Assembly (NCBI GenBank): GCA_015501055.1
Contig: JADNYV010000001.1
Span: 930,001-994,000, forward strand
DNA: 64,000 nt
Origin: Mucidula mucida
Lineage: Eukaryota; Basidiomycota; Agaricomycetes; Agaricales; Physalacriaceae
Reading direction: 5' to 3'
Shown here in pieces: positions 24,908-36,029 of this stretch (the stretch's first letter is position 1; each line of letters starts with the position of its first letter). Below the pieces are notes generated by a model. It was not told the origin of the DNA. It saw only the letters and a list, made by a program, of their open reading frames with translations, and made no database searches. Both the position numbers and the translations under genes were made by a program.

Positions 24908-27725
24908 TTACTTTACGAGCTGCATTGCTCGTTGCAGCAGATCATCAACCGCCGCCTCCCCTTGAAGAAATTCATATGCCTTCAGTAGCAAATCATTCCT
25001 CAACTCGTTCTGACTGGTAAGATGCTTGTGCAAGAAAGCAACACAAAGGACCGTGGCCCAAACCTCAGAGTTCACACCCATAGACACACCTTCTTCCACT
25101 GCACGCTGCCCAACAATCGCTTTCATGGAGTCATTCAGTATAAATGCTCCATCAGCTCTCTGAAGGCTCAGAAGGTCGGACACCTGTGGTGACAACAGCG
25201 CTGCCGGAGGGATGTGCGAATCTTGGATCGCCGGCGGACGCGAGATATTCGGGTCATGTCCGAATTGAGGTGAGGGACTGCGCTGCAGATTTACGTCCTC
25301 TTCTGATAGTTCTTCCAGTTCTTCCTCCGTCCAATACGAACGTTCGGAGGATGAACCTTCGAGAGAACTCATAGTTGAGTATGTCTCTGCCGTATCATCA
25401 CTATTCTCTGCATCATCCTCTCCAGGTACACGGGGTGTCGCGAGCGTCGGTCTATTGGTCTAGGCGAGCCAGGCCAGCCGCCAGGAATTGGAGTTGTGTT
25501 GAGAATTTCGTCTGGCGTTGTCGAAGGACTGGGACTGGGAGAGGGCACGGTAAAAGCCGTTAAAACGCTCCTCAAAGTGGAAAGTAAACCTCCAATTTGA
25601 TGGTGATGCCGGCCTGACGGAGTTTGCGAGCCATTTTCGATGGCGACAAAGGATGTGTGTCGACTGACGAGCTGGTATCTGGTTCCAAGGTATACTATTG
25701 CCTGCCTACGAGCTTCGTGCACGTTGCCATTTGTGGATCGTGGAAGGGGAACAAGTCCAGCTTCGTGTTCGCGTATGAGATGTAAAGCGGCAAGTGTATG
25801 GATAGGAGGAAGCAGAGGGTCAAAGTCAGAAAGCTGGACACCGCGGATTGGTACCACAAGCTGGAAGGCTTCTCCAGTCCCGTCGACTTTTCCTCGTAAA
25901 ATTACTTCTCGGGGTGAGAAGCTCTTGCGCAACTGGAAGATTGCAAATATAACCAATCGGACATCTGCATGAAGGTCGTGGATAACTGTCGGTGCTTGTT
26001 GTACGTTTTTGGACGTATACGATGACGCCCCGGTTCTCGTAGGAGAGGCCAAAACGGTGGTAGGAACGCCCCATTCGACGTGCACGTCCTTTACGAAAGG
26101 CGTGCGTCCAGCCCGAAGGAGACGAGCGCACTTGGCTGTGATGTCTTCTACTCGAGTCGCAAATAAACAAGTACCGTTGCCTGAAGAAGCGATGCCCTCG
26201 CACATTGCACTTGAAACTTGAGAGCCTATGCCCAAAGTGTAGACACGGAGAGGTGACGAGGGGCTGGAGCCCTGAACAGCGCTTCTAACGAGAGCAACGA
26301 CCTCATCAACATTGTGCGCCTGTTGAAATTATTTAGAGCGCCTGCATCGAATAACGACGTTCACTCTCACCTCCCCATCAGTTAAAACAAAGACAGCAGT
26401 TGGAAGGGACGTGTTCCGCTGACGAAATACACGGTCCAAGCCCCGGAGAATTTCTGTGCCGCCGTAGTTCGCCGCCATGGTTTCACATGCTGTGTCTGAA
26501 CTTGATTGAGCTAGTGACAGTACGGTGAACGATGTATACGTACCGCAACATCGAGGAAATACTGGTCATAAACATTGCTCCGAGCCCAGAGGCTGTCTGC
26601 GTGGTTACCAAAACTGAATACGTTGAAACATGATCCTTGCTTGGGAAGCATCCTAAGCAACAAGGTCAAAGTTTTTTTGGCGGTCTCTATTCTGTTACCG
26701 TCCATACTGCCGCTCCTGTCGACCAGAAATATATATTCCTGGGAGCGGATAGGTGGCATGCTGAATTTGGGTACAATCGTCAACTGTACAGCCAGTGTGT
26801 CGTGATTTTGTTTCTTGGGTCTTTGTAGATCTGAGCGAAACAACGTGGGGCGTCCAATTCGTCTGCCTGTAGCAGAAGAACGAAGTCATCTGTCAGGAAT
26901 GTATTGGATCGAAAACTGACGGTCGCCCTTCGACGAGATGATCTGCCTAGATTGGTATTGTATTTCTCGACTTTGATGGTGTGTGTTGGACTGGTGATGT
27001 TTCGAATAGTGCCACTTGTTTGTACATCGATCTTAATTCTGAGGCGAGTCTGAGCACCGGGGATGGCAGCTTCGTTGAGGGCTTCCGGTGGCGTCCCAAA
27101 ACGGTGTCCAACAGCCACGGGGAGATAAAACCGGAGGAAATCTCGATCATGATCGTTCATCAAGGTCATCACAAACTTGCGGGTTGTTAGAGCATGCATA
27201 CATCAGAGAAAGACGAAGCTACCACGAGCTTGACATAGACGGTCTCTTTGGCTGAAATGGAGCCGATAGAAATGGTGAATACTGTATCACAGATCAGCGC
27301 AGGAGCAGCAACGGTCAGAAAATCACTTTCCATCGCCAGAAATCAATTCCAGAAGGGCTGTTCTTTGGCCTTGCGCCACGGCTTGTTCATATTCTTCGCG
27401 AGCTTCAGTCTTTTCCTTGCATATCCCGGAGAGAACTTTGCCACCAGATGTTCTGAGTTCGAAAGAACAAAGGGCCGCTCTCGCAGGAACCGGGAAATAG
27501 TATACAGCACGACTCGTAGGGCGGTCCGAAGGATTATAATATCTTTGAGTGAGGGATACCCTACTGCCAACTAAACACGGAGGTCCGTCAATAACCGTGA
27601 TCTATGACAGCGTGTACAATCTTACCATCAATGATAATGGCTCGTGCTTCCAGTTGCTCCAATGGTAAGTAAATATTTGGGCCAGTGGGGTTTCCGCCGT
27701 TGTGAATTATGCCGTTTGGTTCCAT
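24908..27725 (-). CDS. VIT plus von Willebrand A domain protein (VWA5A-like)
   Basis: The start is the ATG at 27725 (MEPNGIIHNGGNPTG). An N-terminal VIT domain follows (LEQLEARAIIID, then VTLMNDHDRDFLRFYLP on the later exon, about 27650-26800). Next comes a vWA domain (about 26760-26200) with an intact MIDAS DRSGSMDG and a downstream VFVLTDGE. The rest is a beta-rich and helical C-terminus. The end (from about 25372) carries the family's closing part: LLSLQRADGAFIL and SEVWATVLCVAFL. A frame break near 25370-25560 looks like an ATGA overlap of two genes, but the second frame continues upstream as coding sequence. I place an intron at about 25555-25467. The homologous animal proteins (VWA5A, PARP4 C-terminus) are poorly understood. 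The product is probably intracellular: no signal peptide is visible. Confidence 0.75.
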
Positions 27726-28087
27726 GCTGGCGCAGACCAGAGAGCTGTATTGCCATTGGACCCATCGTCAACCTTCTGCCTCGTGTTTACCCACGCCACG
27801 ATGCCCTCTCTATATGCGCCATTTCTCGAAGCGCGGAGAAGTGCCGAAGTTTGTTCTGAACAAGATACTGCTGTCGACAGCTGGGAGAAAATAACACACA
27901 CAAAAAAGAATAAATCTACGGCAGTCGACACGCGCTTGACCGGCAAAAGCAAAGCACGACGGAGCTACGGACCGACAGCCGGGACCCCTTAACTCGGCCA
28001 ACGTTTTCTCCGGTCGCTTGTTTGTTCCCCACTTTCTTATCCATTCCAGTGGGTGATCCACTGCAGGAGTCGCTGCTACCTCCCATA
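27726..28087. promoter_or_regulatory. Divergent intergenic region, 362 bp
   Basis: This lies between the vWA gene (minus) and the mitochondrial carrier (plus) and must hold both promoters. Small open frames here do not look coding. I see no TATA box or repeat. Confidence 0.45.
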
Positions 28088-29476
28088 ATGCCCACCAGCT
28101 TTCCTTTCTGGTACAGTAGACTCTGCAATTGATTGCCATATGCTTACAGTGTTATCTTCATTTATAGGCTTGGAGGTAGATCACGGCCGTCCTGCGCGTT
28201 GACTGGAGAACTCATCTGTTTTTTTCTCTATGAAGGCGTAGCAGCATCCTTAGCCGCTTCCTGTACTCATCCTTTGGTGCGCTTTTCGTATATTTGTAGT
28301 TCGTCTTGTTCTCATGACACATAGGATGTTACTAAAGTGTACGTTTGCGATTGTTAACGAGAGGACATGTATCTTCAACATATCTAGGCGGATGCAAACA
28401 CTGGAGAACATTCCAGGAACCAAGCGGCCATCTACTATAGCCGTGATACGCATGAGCGTATCTGAGCATGGCATAAGAAGCCTGTATACTGGCCTTACAG
28501 CGTCTCTACTTCGTCAAATGACTTACTCGCTTGTTCGACTGGGCGCGTACGAAGAGTTCAAGTCACGGCTGGCCAAGAATGGTCATCCTTCCGCCATTCA
28601 ACTTCTCCTGGCTGCCACAGTTGCTGGCGGCCTCGGTGGCCTCGCCGGAAATCCGGCAGGTTTGTCTTCGCGCCACTGTAAAAGACGCGAACGATAACGC
28701 CATATCAGATATTCTCCTCGTGCGAATGACAAGCGATATAACCAGACCCCCAGAGAAGCGGTATGGCTATACAAATGCTTTAAGTGGATTGGTACGACTG
28801 CTCAGAGAAGAGGGCATCAAAGGATTGGGTAGAGGACTGGGGACTAATACGGTTCGCATCTGCCACGCTCCCGGATATACTCTAAACCTGTCTCCTTTAG
28901 ACACGTGCTATTCTCATGAATGTACGTTTTCTTGGCTTTCACTATTCCCTTATCTAATGCTACTTTCCTCCCCACAGTCGTCTCAAGTATGGTCGTAAGT
29001 ATGTGACTCTCGCGACTTGCCCAGGTTAACAAATCACGATAGCTATGATTTCTTTAAGTCAACGCTCACGCGCCACGACGTACCTGTCATCAACTACCGA
29101 TTTCACGACGGCCTTGCACTCCATGTCGCGGCCAGCGTCATGGCAGGAACATTTGCGACTAGTACGTATCTAACGCATCGCTTGTTCGTATTCTCAACGC
29201 ATTCTTGTAGCTGTATGCTCTCCCGCTGACGTGATCAGGTCACGAATAATGTCCTCAGTAAGCCTGGCCTTCTCGATGTCCCACCGCAGTGCTCACCATC
29301 CTTAGTCATCTGGAGATACATTTATCCATGTACTGACTAACTCTTTGCGGGAAGAAGGTCCAAAATTCCTTTTCAAGGGCTGGACACCTGCTTTCATTAG
29401 ACTGGGACCGAACACTGTCCTGATGTTCGTGTTCTTCGAGCAACTTAAAAAGGGCTGGGCACAACTAATGACATGA
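28088..29476 (+). CDS. DIC1: Mitochondrial inner-membrane carrier, dicarboxylate (DIC1)-type
   Basis: The start MPTSFPFWLGG is assembled from short exons (ATG at 28088), and the stop TGA ends at 29476. The three mitochondrial-carrier signatures are all present: PLDVTKVRMQ (about 28280-28395), PADILLVRM (about 28690-28735) and PADVIRSRI (about 29225-29245). Between them are hydrophobic helices such as GLTASLLRQMTYSLVRLG and AATVAGGLGGLAGNPA. The last helix pair is FLFKGWTPAFIRLGPNTV followed by LMFVFFEQLKKGW. The match to the dicarboxylate/oxaloacetate carriers is by overall feel, especially RMQ after the first signature and the RQMTYS segment. The substrate is an inference (malate or succinate against phosphate). 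The length is normal, about 290-300 residues. Introns are numerous and very short. Confidence 0.82.
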
Positions 29477-29805
29477 AACACATCTGCGCCCAATTCACAT
29501 TATCACCTAGCATTCATCCTCATACCCGCATGCAGATCGTACGGAGATGTAGATTTTAGAGCCTGCATTGGATTAACCAGACACACTATGCGCATTTATC
29601 TTTATCTTTATTCATTAGTGGTAGTAGAATTGGAAGCTGGCCCCATCGGGTTGTGATTGATTCACACAACGTTCCATTCACCATTGTGTAACTGATGGCT
29701 CTGCAGCCCGTCTAGTTCAACACGGCGTCACTTAATCTTATCTCCCTGATGATGCATTGCTGATTACGAGCTTGATATTTTCTGCTTTTGGCACTCGTCT
29801 TCATC
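29477..29805. other. Intergenic stretch, 329 bp
   Basis: AT-rich 3' UTR of the carrier gene followed by the ROK1 promoter. No coding or repeat signal seen. Confidence 0.4.
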
Positions 29806-31893
29806 ATGGAAGCTTTTCAACTTTTGGCTCGCGGCGGCGTCCGTTTTGACAAGAAACGATTCAGAACTGATGTCGAACGATTCAGTGTAGGTTGTTGAGC
29901 ATCCCCTTCACATTAGCTGGACTGACATGTACTTTAGAAAACGTCTCATGCAGTCAAATCAGAACCTGAAGGCAGCAGCATGCCGAATGAGCTGGATTTC
30001 TTTAAATATGCTGAAGGAGGAAACCAAAAGCGAAAAAACGACTCATTGGCGACTCAATCCACTGCCAAGAAACGGAAGATGGACGACAAAAATGATCCTG
30101 GATGCCCACAAGAAACCATCGAGTCTGCCGGACAGTCTGAACAGGTTCCTACCCAGAGACATCGCGTCACTTGTAAAGGGAATAATGTCCCGGAACCCGC
30201 AGATACATTTCAAGCTTTGGCGGTTCGCTATTATCTGTCTTCGCTTCTCTTGGCGAATCTATCAAAACACGGCTATTCGTGTCCAACAGGTATACAGTCT
30301 CAGGGAGTTCCCATACTGTTAGAGGTGTGTTGCTACCGCTGTATGAATTCTGGCAGACTGAGCCATTTAGTCGCGCGACCTTGCAGCTATTTCACCCACT
30401 GGTACCGGCAAAACACTTTCCTACCTCCTGCCCATCATATCTGCTCTTCGTGCTCCCATATCAAGTCCCAGCGCAGCTAGCGAACTCATGGGCGTAGGCG
30501 TCCGTGCCGTCATCCTTGCGCCTACGAAGGAATTGGCTCATCAGATACATAATGAGTGTCTGAAACTATGTCAAGGGCGTAAATGGCGGATCGTCCTATT
30601 TAGTAAGGCCACAGCTAATACTCTGTCGGATATACACGCACGGGAGAAAGTCGGTAAGTATCCCAGTTCTTCTCCGCGTCCTATTTTATGTGACGCATGT
30701 TTAGATATAATCATTAGCACTCCCTTGCGATTGGTCGCCTCACTCCGGTCGAAGGGCTTAGAGCTGAATAAGTACGGCCATAATGCACTTTTTCTCATGA
30801 TTCATTCAACAATCTACAGTGTCCGACACCTCATTTTGGATGAAGCCGATCGTATGCTAGACCCCGAGTTCCTTCCCCAAGTGCAGGAGATCGTCGCTGC
30901 GTGCTCCCATAGCGATGTTCAAAAAGCAGTATTTAGTGCAACGCTACCAGCTGGCGCGGAGAAGATAGCCATGGATATGCTCCGCGACCCGATACGCGTC
31001 GTAGTTGGAATGAAGTACGTCCATGCCTGCTCTCTACGTTGACTTTGCACCTCATATTTTCCAGGGACACCCCGCTACCTCTCATTACACAATCATTGAC
31101 CTACGTTGCGGATGATCCATCCAAGCTCCCCAGCTTGTTGACTCATCTCGCACAACCGTACAACCCGCCAATCCTCATCTTCACGTCTACACAACCTAGA
31201 GCAACGGATCTAGCTCAAGAACTCGTTCTAAATAACATTCCGAATGTCGACTCTTTACATGCAGGAATGACCAACAAGGAGCGAGAAGATGCTGTCAGTC
31301 GAATGCGTCGCGGTGAAAGCTGGGTGATGGTTTCAACAGAAGTTATGGCTCGGGGCATGGATTTCAAAGGTGTACGGGAGGTTATCAACTATGATTTCCC
31401 TACAAGTGTGCAAAGTTATATTCATCGCATAGGTATTTTCAATCTGATACCCTTGCAGCCTTTTCTAATTAACTCTACCAGGTCGAACAGGTCGAGCAGG
31501 GAAGGAAGGCAAGGCGGTGACATTTTTCACTGACGAAGATGGTCCTTACTTGAAATCGTGAGTGGAGCATGAGTTCTCTGCGCTGTACCGGTCGTTCAAA
31601 GTTTCGCTGTCAAGCATCGCAAACGTGCTCCTACAGTCGGGCTCTTCTGTACCCGAGTGGATTCTCAAGTTACCAAAACCGTCGAAATTGAAGCGAAGGC
31701 AAATGGGCAAGGTTGCTCGTGCTGATACGGTCAACGTAGCACGCAAAGCTGGTCGAAGGGAAGCCATCAAGAAAAGGTGAGCTGCTAATCCTTCATAGCG
31801 ATTGCATCTCACATACACACCATTGCCAGAGACATGATTGCCGGCTCCAAACGTCGCAAAGCCAAGGCAGAAGAAGGGGACGACGCTTTATAA
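29806..31893 (+). CDS. ROK1: DEAD-box RNA helicase Rok1 (DDX52), 18S rRNA processing
   Basis: Starts [19 protein letters not shown], the usual Rok1/DDX52 opening. Basic, Lys-rich residues follow, with a short intron near 29888-29940. The helicase core then comes: [16 protein letters not shown] (Q-motif), SPTGTGKT (motif I, after an intron near 30325-30370), LAPTKELA (Ia), STPLRLV (Ib), DEADRMLD (II), SATLP (III), IFTSTQPRA (IV), ARGMDFKGV (V) and [13 protein letters not shown] (VI, split by an intron near 31430-31485). The C-terminal extension is basic ([28 protein letters not shown]). Rok1 acts in the nucleolus, in release of snR30 and assembly of the small subunit. Its unlinked partner UTP5 lies in the same window. 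Introns lie near motifs I and VI. Confidence 0.92.
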
Positions 31894-32385
31894 AATATCG
31901 TATCAGCAGTGTATTGCGGCTACCTGAGTACCTCAATTCATCGATTTATCAGGTTCAACGGACCGATCTCTATCGATGGCCACGGTTATCTTATCACACG
32001 AAGCCGCAACATGACATTAAAGAGTGGTGCGTGACAGTGTGACCATCATTTCACAGACGCACCGTGATAATAAGAGGTGAACCGAGTCACTACATCCAAG
32101 AGGAACGCAACACGAGGACCTGATTTCTGCACAAGACATACCTGATTTGGCGTACTTTTTGGAAAAACGCGACGAAGTGAACCTGGATTTGTTCGTTTGA
32201 CAACTCGTGTGTGCCACGACGTGCTTGCGCACGACGGGTTTTTTCCTACGCTCTCATTTTAGGAAAGACCGCGTTGTCGCGTCCATGGCTTCAAAAGCGC
32301 GCTCGGAAATGGGTCCCTTCATTCTCATCCCCTCGTCGATTGAGCCCCCAAACAACTATCCGCCCCCCAGCTTTCATAGCCCATC
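31894..32385. other. Intergenic stretch, 492 bp
   Basis: Holds the ROK1 3' end and the HMG-gene promoter and leader. The last ~150 bases are pyrimidine-rich. I found no supported gene; the short frames on both strands look non-coding. Confidence 0.4.
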
Positions 32386-33643
32386 ATGCATCCCTACGCT
32401 TACACTCGTCGATCTGATCGTTTATCCAAGCCGAACACTATTCTCTATACCGGTATGTCGACTTGCTGGTCATTCATTGAATGATGCGCTGACGTTGGAT
32501 GGTGCTATATAGCCCCAGAATGGGACGACGACATCAAAGTACCGGAGAGTCCAGACAACGAAGCGCCATCACCAGCATCCTCTTCATCATCCTACTCGGG
32601 TGGACCTTCGCGCCGCCGCTCTAAAATAAATGGCCCCCACATTCCTCGTCCTCCCAATGCCTTCATGATCTTCCGGTCCCACTTCTGGAAAGAACAGAAG
32701 GCCACCAGCGTCGAGCGGGACCATCGAGAAATCAGCCGGATTTGCGGCGTCAGGTGGAGGGCGCTCCCTGTTGAGGAACAGGAGCGCTACAAGCACTTGG
32801 CCAGGCTAGAGAAGGACCGGCATATGTTGAAGTATCCGGACTACAAGTATGCCCCCGCCAGTCGCGTCGGGAAGGCGCAACACAAAAAGGCTAAGAAGGG
32901 TTCGGAGGCGGAAGAGGTCCGATGTCAGCTTTTGGCTGCTATGGTCATGCACGGCGCTCACGGCGACGAATTGGAGGGTGCCGCTCGCAGCATAGATGGG
33001 TACTCTCAATCGCCCATCCCTCGACCATTGGCTCCCGTCCCCTATGAGCTTCGACGCTCGACTCCCAGCTCTGACTCCTCTACTCCTCCACCACCCATGG
33101 CCTCTCCGCAGCCTGCACAAGAGCCACAGTTCGTCAACTCTCTGGATACATACATCGCTACCGAACACATCCCGCCTTTGGACCTCAATGCGTCAGCGTT
33201 CTCGGTTGAGGTAAGCTTCTTCCACAATGTAACGCGTCGGGTGACTGACTTCACCTCAGAATGCTTTCACAACGCACGCCCCGATGATGATGAACGGCTT
33301 TGATCCCTTGCTCTCGCAGATGTACTTCAACCAAGCAGCAAACGACACATCCTACGTCTGGTACACCCCCAGTGGAGACTACATTCAACCGCCGGCTGTC
33401 GAGACCCCATCATATTCATATGAATCGTTCGACGCCGTGCATGCGCCGCAGGCGAGCTACTCTGCCCAAATGTTTACCACCGATGGGTACTACTACGAAG
33501 GTGGTTATACCACTTACAACGGTTGGGCTCAGGATACTCCATCTTCATACGGCTACCCATCGGAGTTCGAACAAGTACCTCCCGAACCTGCTTTCCCCTT
33601 CCCCTACACACATGTTCCTTCGTCAAAGTCTGAGACTTTGTAA
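32386..33643 (+). CDS. HMG-box (MATA/SOX-type) transcription factor
   Basis: Three exons, 32386-32452, 32513-33210 and 33260-33643, give 382 residues. The introns are 60 and 49 nt with good donors (GTATGT, GTAAGC). After a basic/Ser-rich N-terminus (RRRSKINGPHIPRP), an HMG box spans about residues 80-150: RPPNAFMIFRSHFWKEQ, EISRICGVRWRALPVEEQ, ERYKHLARLEKDRHMLKYP, ending YKYAP. This is the sequence-specific (SRY/MATA) kind, not the generic HMGB kind. The rest is Pro/Ser/Gln-rich, then Tyr-rich (SYSYESFDAV, GYYYEGGYTTYNGW), and is likely an activation region. Such factors in mushrooms control fruiting, mating or development, but nothing here shows which. It converges with CCA1, 98 bp between stops. 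Confidence 0.85.
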
Positions 33644-33741
33644 CAAATTGGCCCCTAGATTACTGTATGCACTTCATTGTTGTACTTGTATTTCTCCTGA
33701 TCTATGTCACTGTGATGTATGTACTCGTGCCACAACCACAA

Positions 33742-35867
33742 CTATTTCGTGCGGGGTTTCTTGCGAGCTGGTTCTGAAGTCGGAGTCTCTACTTGAACAG
33801 TCCCAGCGGCATGAGCATCGATCAACCATTGTGAGCAGGCATCTTTGGTTCCATCTGGATTCTCGAACTGCCATTCCAGAACTTGATTTAGGACCCGGCC
33901 TGTCCAAGGACCGGGTGTCGCATTTAAGAGCTTGACCACTTCGCGTCCCTAAGGATCGATGAGCGTGCTTTGAGAACGCAACGGCCGTTCGACTCACATC
34001 CACAAGAGGTTTCGCATCTACAACATCAACCATATTCAATTCCTCTACCCTCGCCATGAAAGCGGAGTAACACTGAATGATTCTTGCGGCTTCGTCGGCT
34101 GATTTTTTAGTGAGACTTATCGTGAGGAGACAGTACTGAAGATGTTACCATGAAATTCGTCGGATACAGGATTATATAGCGGACTCAGTTCTCGCAGCAT
34201 AGCGAACAGGAGCGAACTCGTCCAGTGCGATCCAGTGTTGGGGTTGTGAACCGACTTTTCTCTAAGAAGCATACCTATCGGTATCGTTAGAACTGGCGAA
34301 TTAATGACATCTTACTTACCGATAGCAACGCGTTCAGATTTTCCAGCAAATTTTTCTCCACCGAGTAGTTCTGTTGATTTGAGCAAATCGGTAGCCGCAA
34401 ACAGGGCAGGTATCCCATCGAGGAAATGATACTGCGCTCCCAATTTTAGTGACTCCCGAATAGCAGCGGCAACGGCAGGGAACGTCTTCTTTTTCCTATC
34501 CACGTATGTAATGTCCAGAAATGGTGAAAGAATCGCCGCTAGGAATAATCGACTCTTGCAAGTGGGATCGTCCTGAATGGTCGAAAGAAGTCGAGGAGGG
34601 ATAGGTGGAAGAGAGAAGGACGAATCGGGCTTCAAGACCGCCTGGAGAAGAGCGACATAGGATAGCGCTGTGGTTGGTGGTTCTAGAGGCCGAGAAAGGG
34701 TACTCTTGATTTCCGCCAATAAGACACAAAAGATAGTCTCATACAGTTGAGCATCGACTATCAGGGCCAGTGACTGAAGTGGGCTACGACCTTAATGGAC
34801 TTGGAAACCGTAAATGAGAATGTAGAAAGAACACTAACCTTTCATCATTTTAGATATTTCTTCGCCTACTCGTTCTCGCGATACCTTCGATACAAGGGCT
34901 TCCTGGATTCGTGTTAATGCAACCTTTACAGCTAAAAGATGTGTTAACCTGTATGTCGGGCTGCTTCAAGGACTCTTTTAATTCGGCCACCATCTGAAAG
35001 CCATATCGACTGGCGAATCGAATACAACGAAGTGCTCGAAGGGGATCGTCGAGAAACGTTTCTTGGGGTGCAAGGGGCGTTCGAATAATGCCTTGTCGCA
35101 AGTCATCAAGGCCCTATGTCGCCTAAGGACAGCGCAAGATCCAGAAAGAAGGAGACATACCTTTCCCGTGCAATCTTCAACACTGCGTGAGTGTACATTA
35201 TAGAACAGCGCATTGATGGTGGTATCACGGCGTAAAGCATCTTGAAGGGGAGTACCGAAAGTCTGCCAGTCACAATACTAAGTAAATTAGAGGTCACACC
35301 GGTGTTCACATACCACTTCGGTAGGTATCCGACTGTTGTCTGCGTACTCTTCGCTTCGCAGGTTGACGAGGTCCAATTCCAAGCCTAGGATCTTGAACGT
35401 TGCGGTTTCAAGATGCTTCGATTGGTCTGGATTTTGTTCAATTTTACTGATATTTCCTGTGGCGATGCCTCTGGAGGCAGCAAATTCAGCCAAGTGCTCA
35501 GCAAACGGGTACCCCATGATATCTTCCAGTGCAATATCTATGTCGTTGCACTGAGAGCCAAGTAACTAGGATTGATTGGTGCCGAGTTCACTGCGTGTGG
35601 AGAGTAACGAACCTTGTCTCTAACCCAGCCTCCAGCGATACGACAGCTAGTATTTATACCCTTCTCATTTTTAAGATAAGTGGTACACTCGTCAAGCAAG
35701 GTGCAGAGTTGGTCTTCAGTCTCAGTTAGCTGAACAGCGAGCTTAGCAGGTAGCTCGACGCGACCAGGAAGCATAGCGCGTAGAGGGGCCATCCGTTTAG
35801 AGGAGTAAAGACGCGTTCTAGACAACAGCTTCGAGCCAAAAGTCAGCCGCGGTAGGATCAGAGTCAT
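33742..35867 (-). CDS. CCA1: CCA tRNA nucleotidyltransferase, probably dual-targeted
   Basis: The first ATG (35867) opens MTLILPRLTFGSKLLSRTR, a basic, hydroxylated segment that suits a mitochondrial presequence. A second in-frame ATG (35792) begins MAPLRAMLPGR, so two starts could give mitochondrial and cytosolic/nuclear forms, as known for yeast CCA1. Then come motif A GGWVRDK (about 35640) and NDIDIALED (about 35545). Motif B/C region: TTINALFYN and DPLRALRCIRFASRYGF. Helical parts follow (RERVGEEISKMMK, about 34860). The C-terminus is basic with KKPRTK. Several exons with short introns. The enzyme adds CCA to tRNA 3' ends without a template. Two tRNA genes lie about 20 kb away, with no further link implied. 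It diverges from VAC8 by 162 bp. Confidence 0.92.
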
Positions 35868-36029
35868 ACGCGAAGAACGAGTGACGGACGTGACACGTGA
35901 GTTCGGCAGGTGCCGCTTTTTTGCGCAGGCTCCTCTGGCCCTACGAGCGCCCAGCACTATCCGCCATCCTTCTCCCTTCTCGACCTACGTCCTGATCCTC
36001 TTCGTCCAGCATACCTTGACCTCGTCGCT

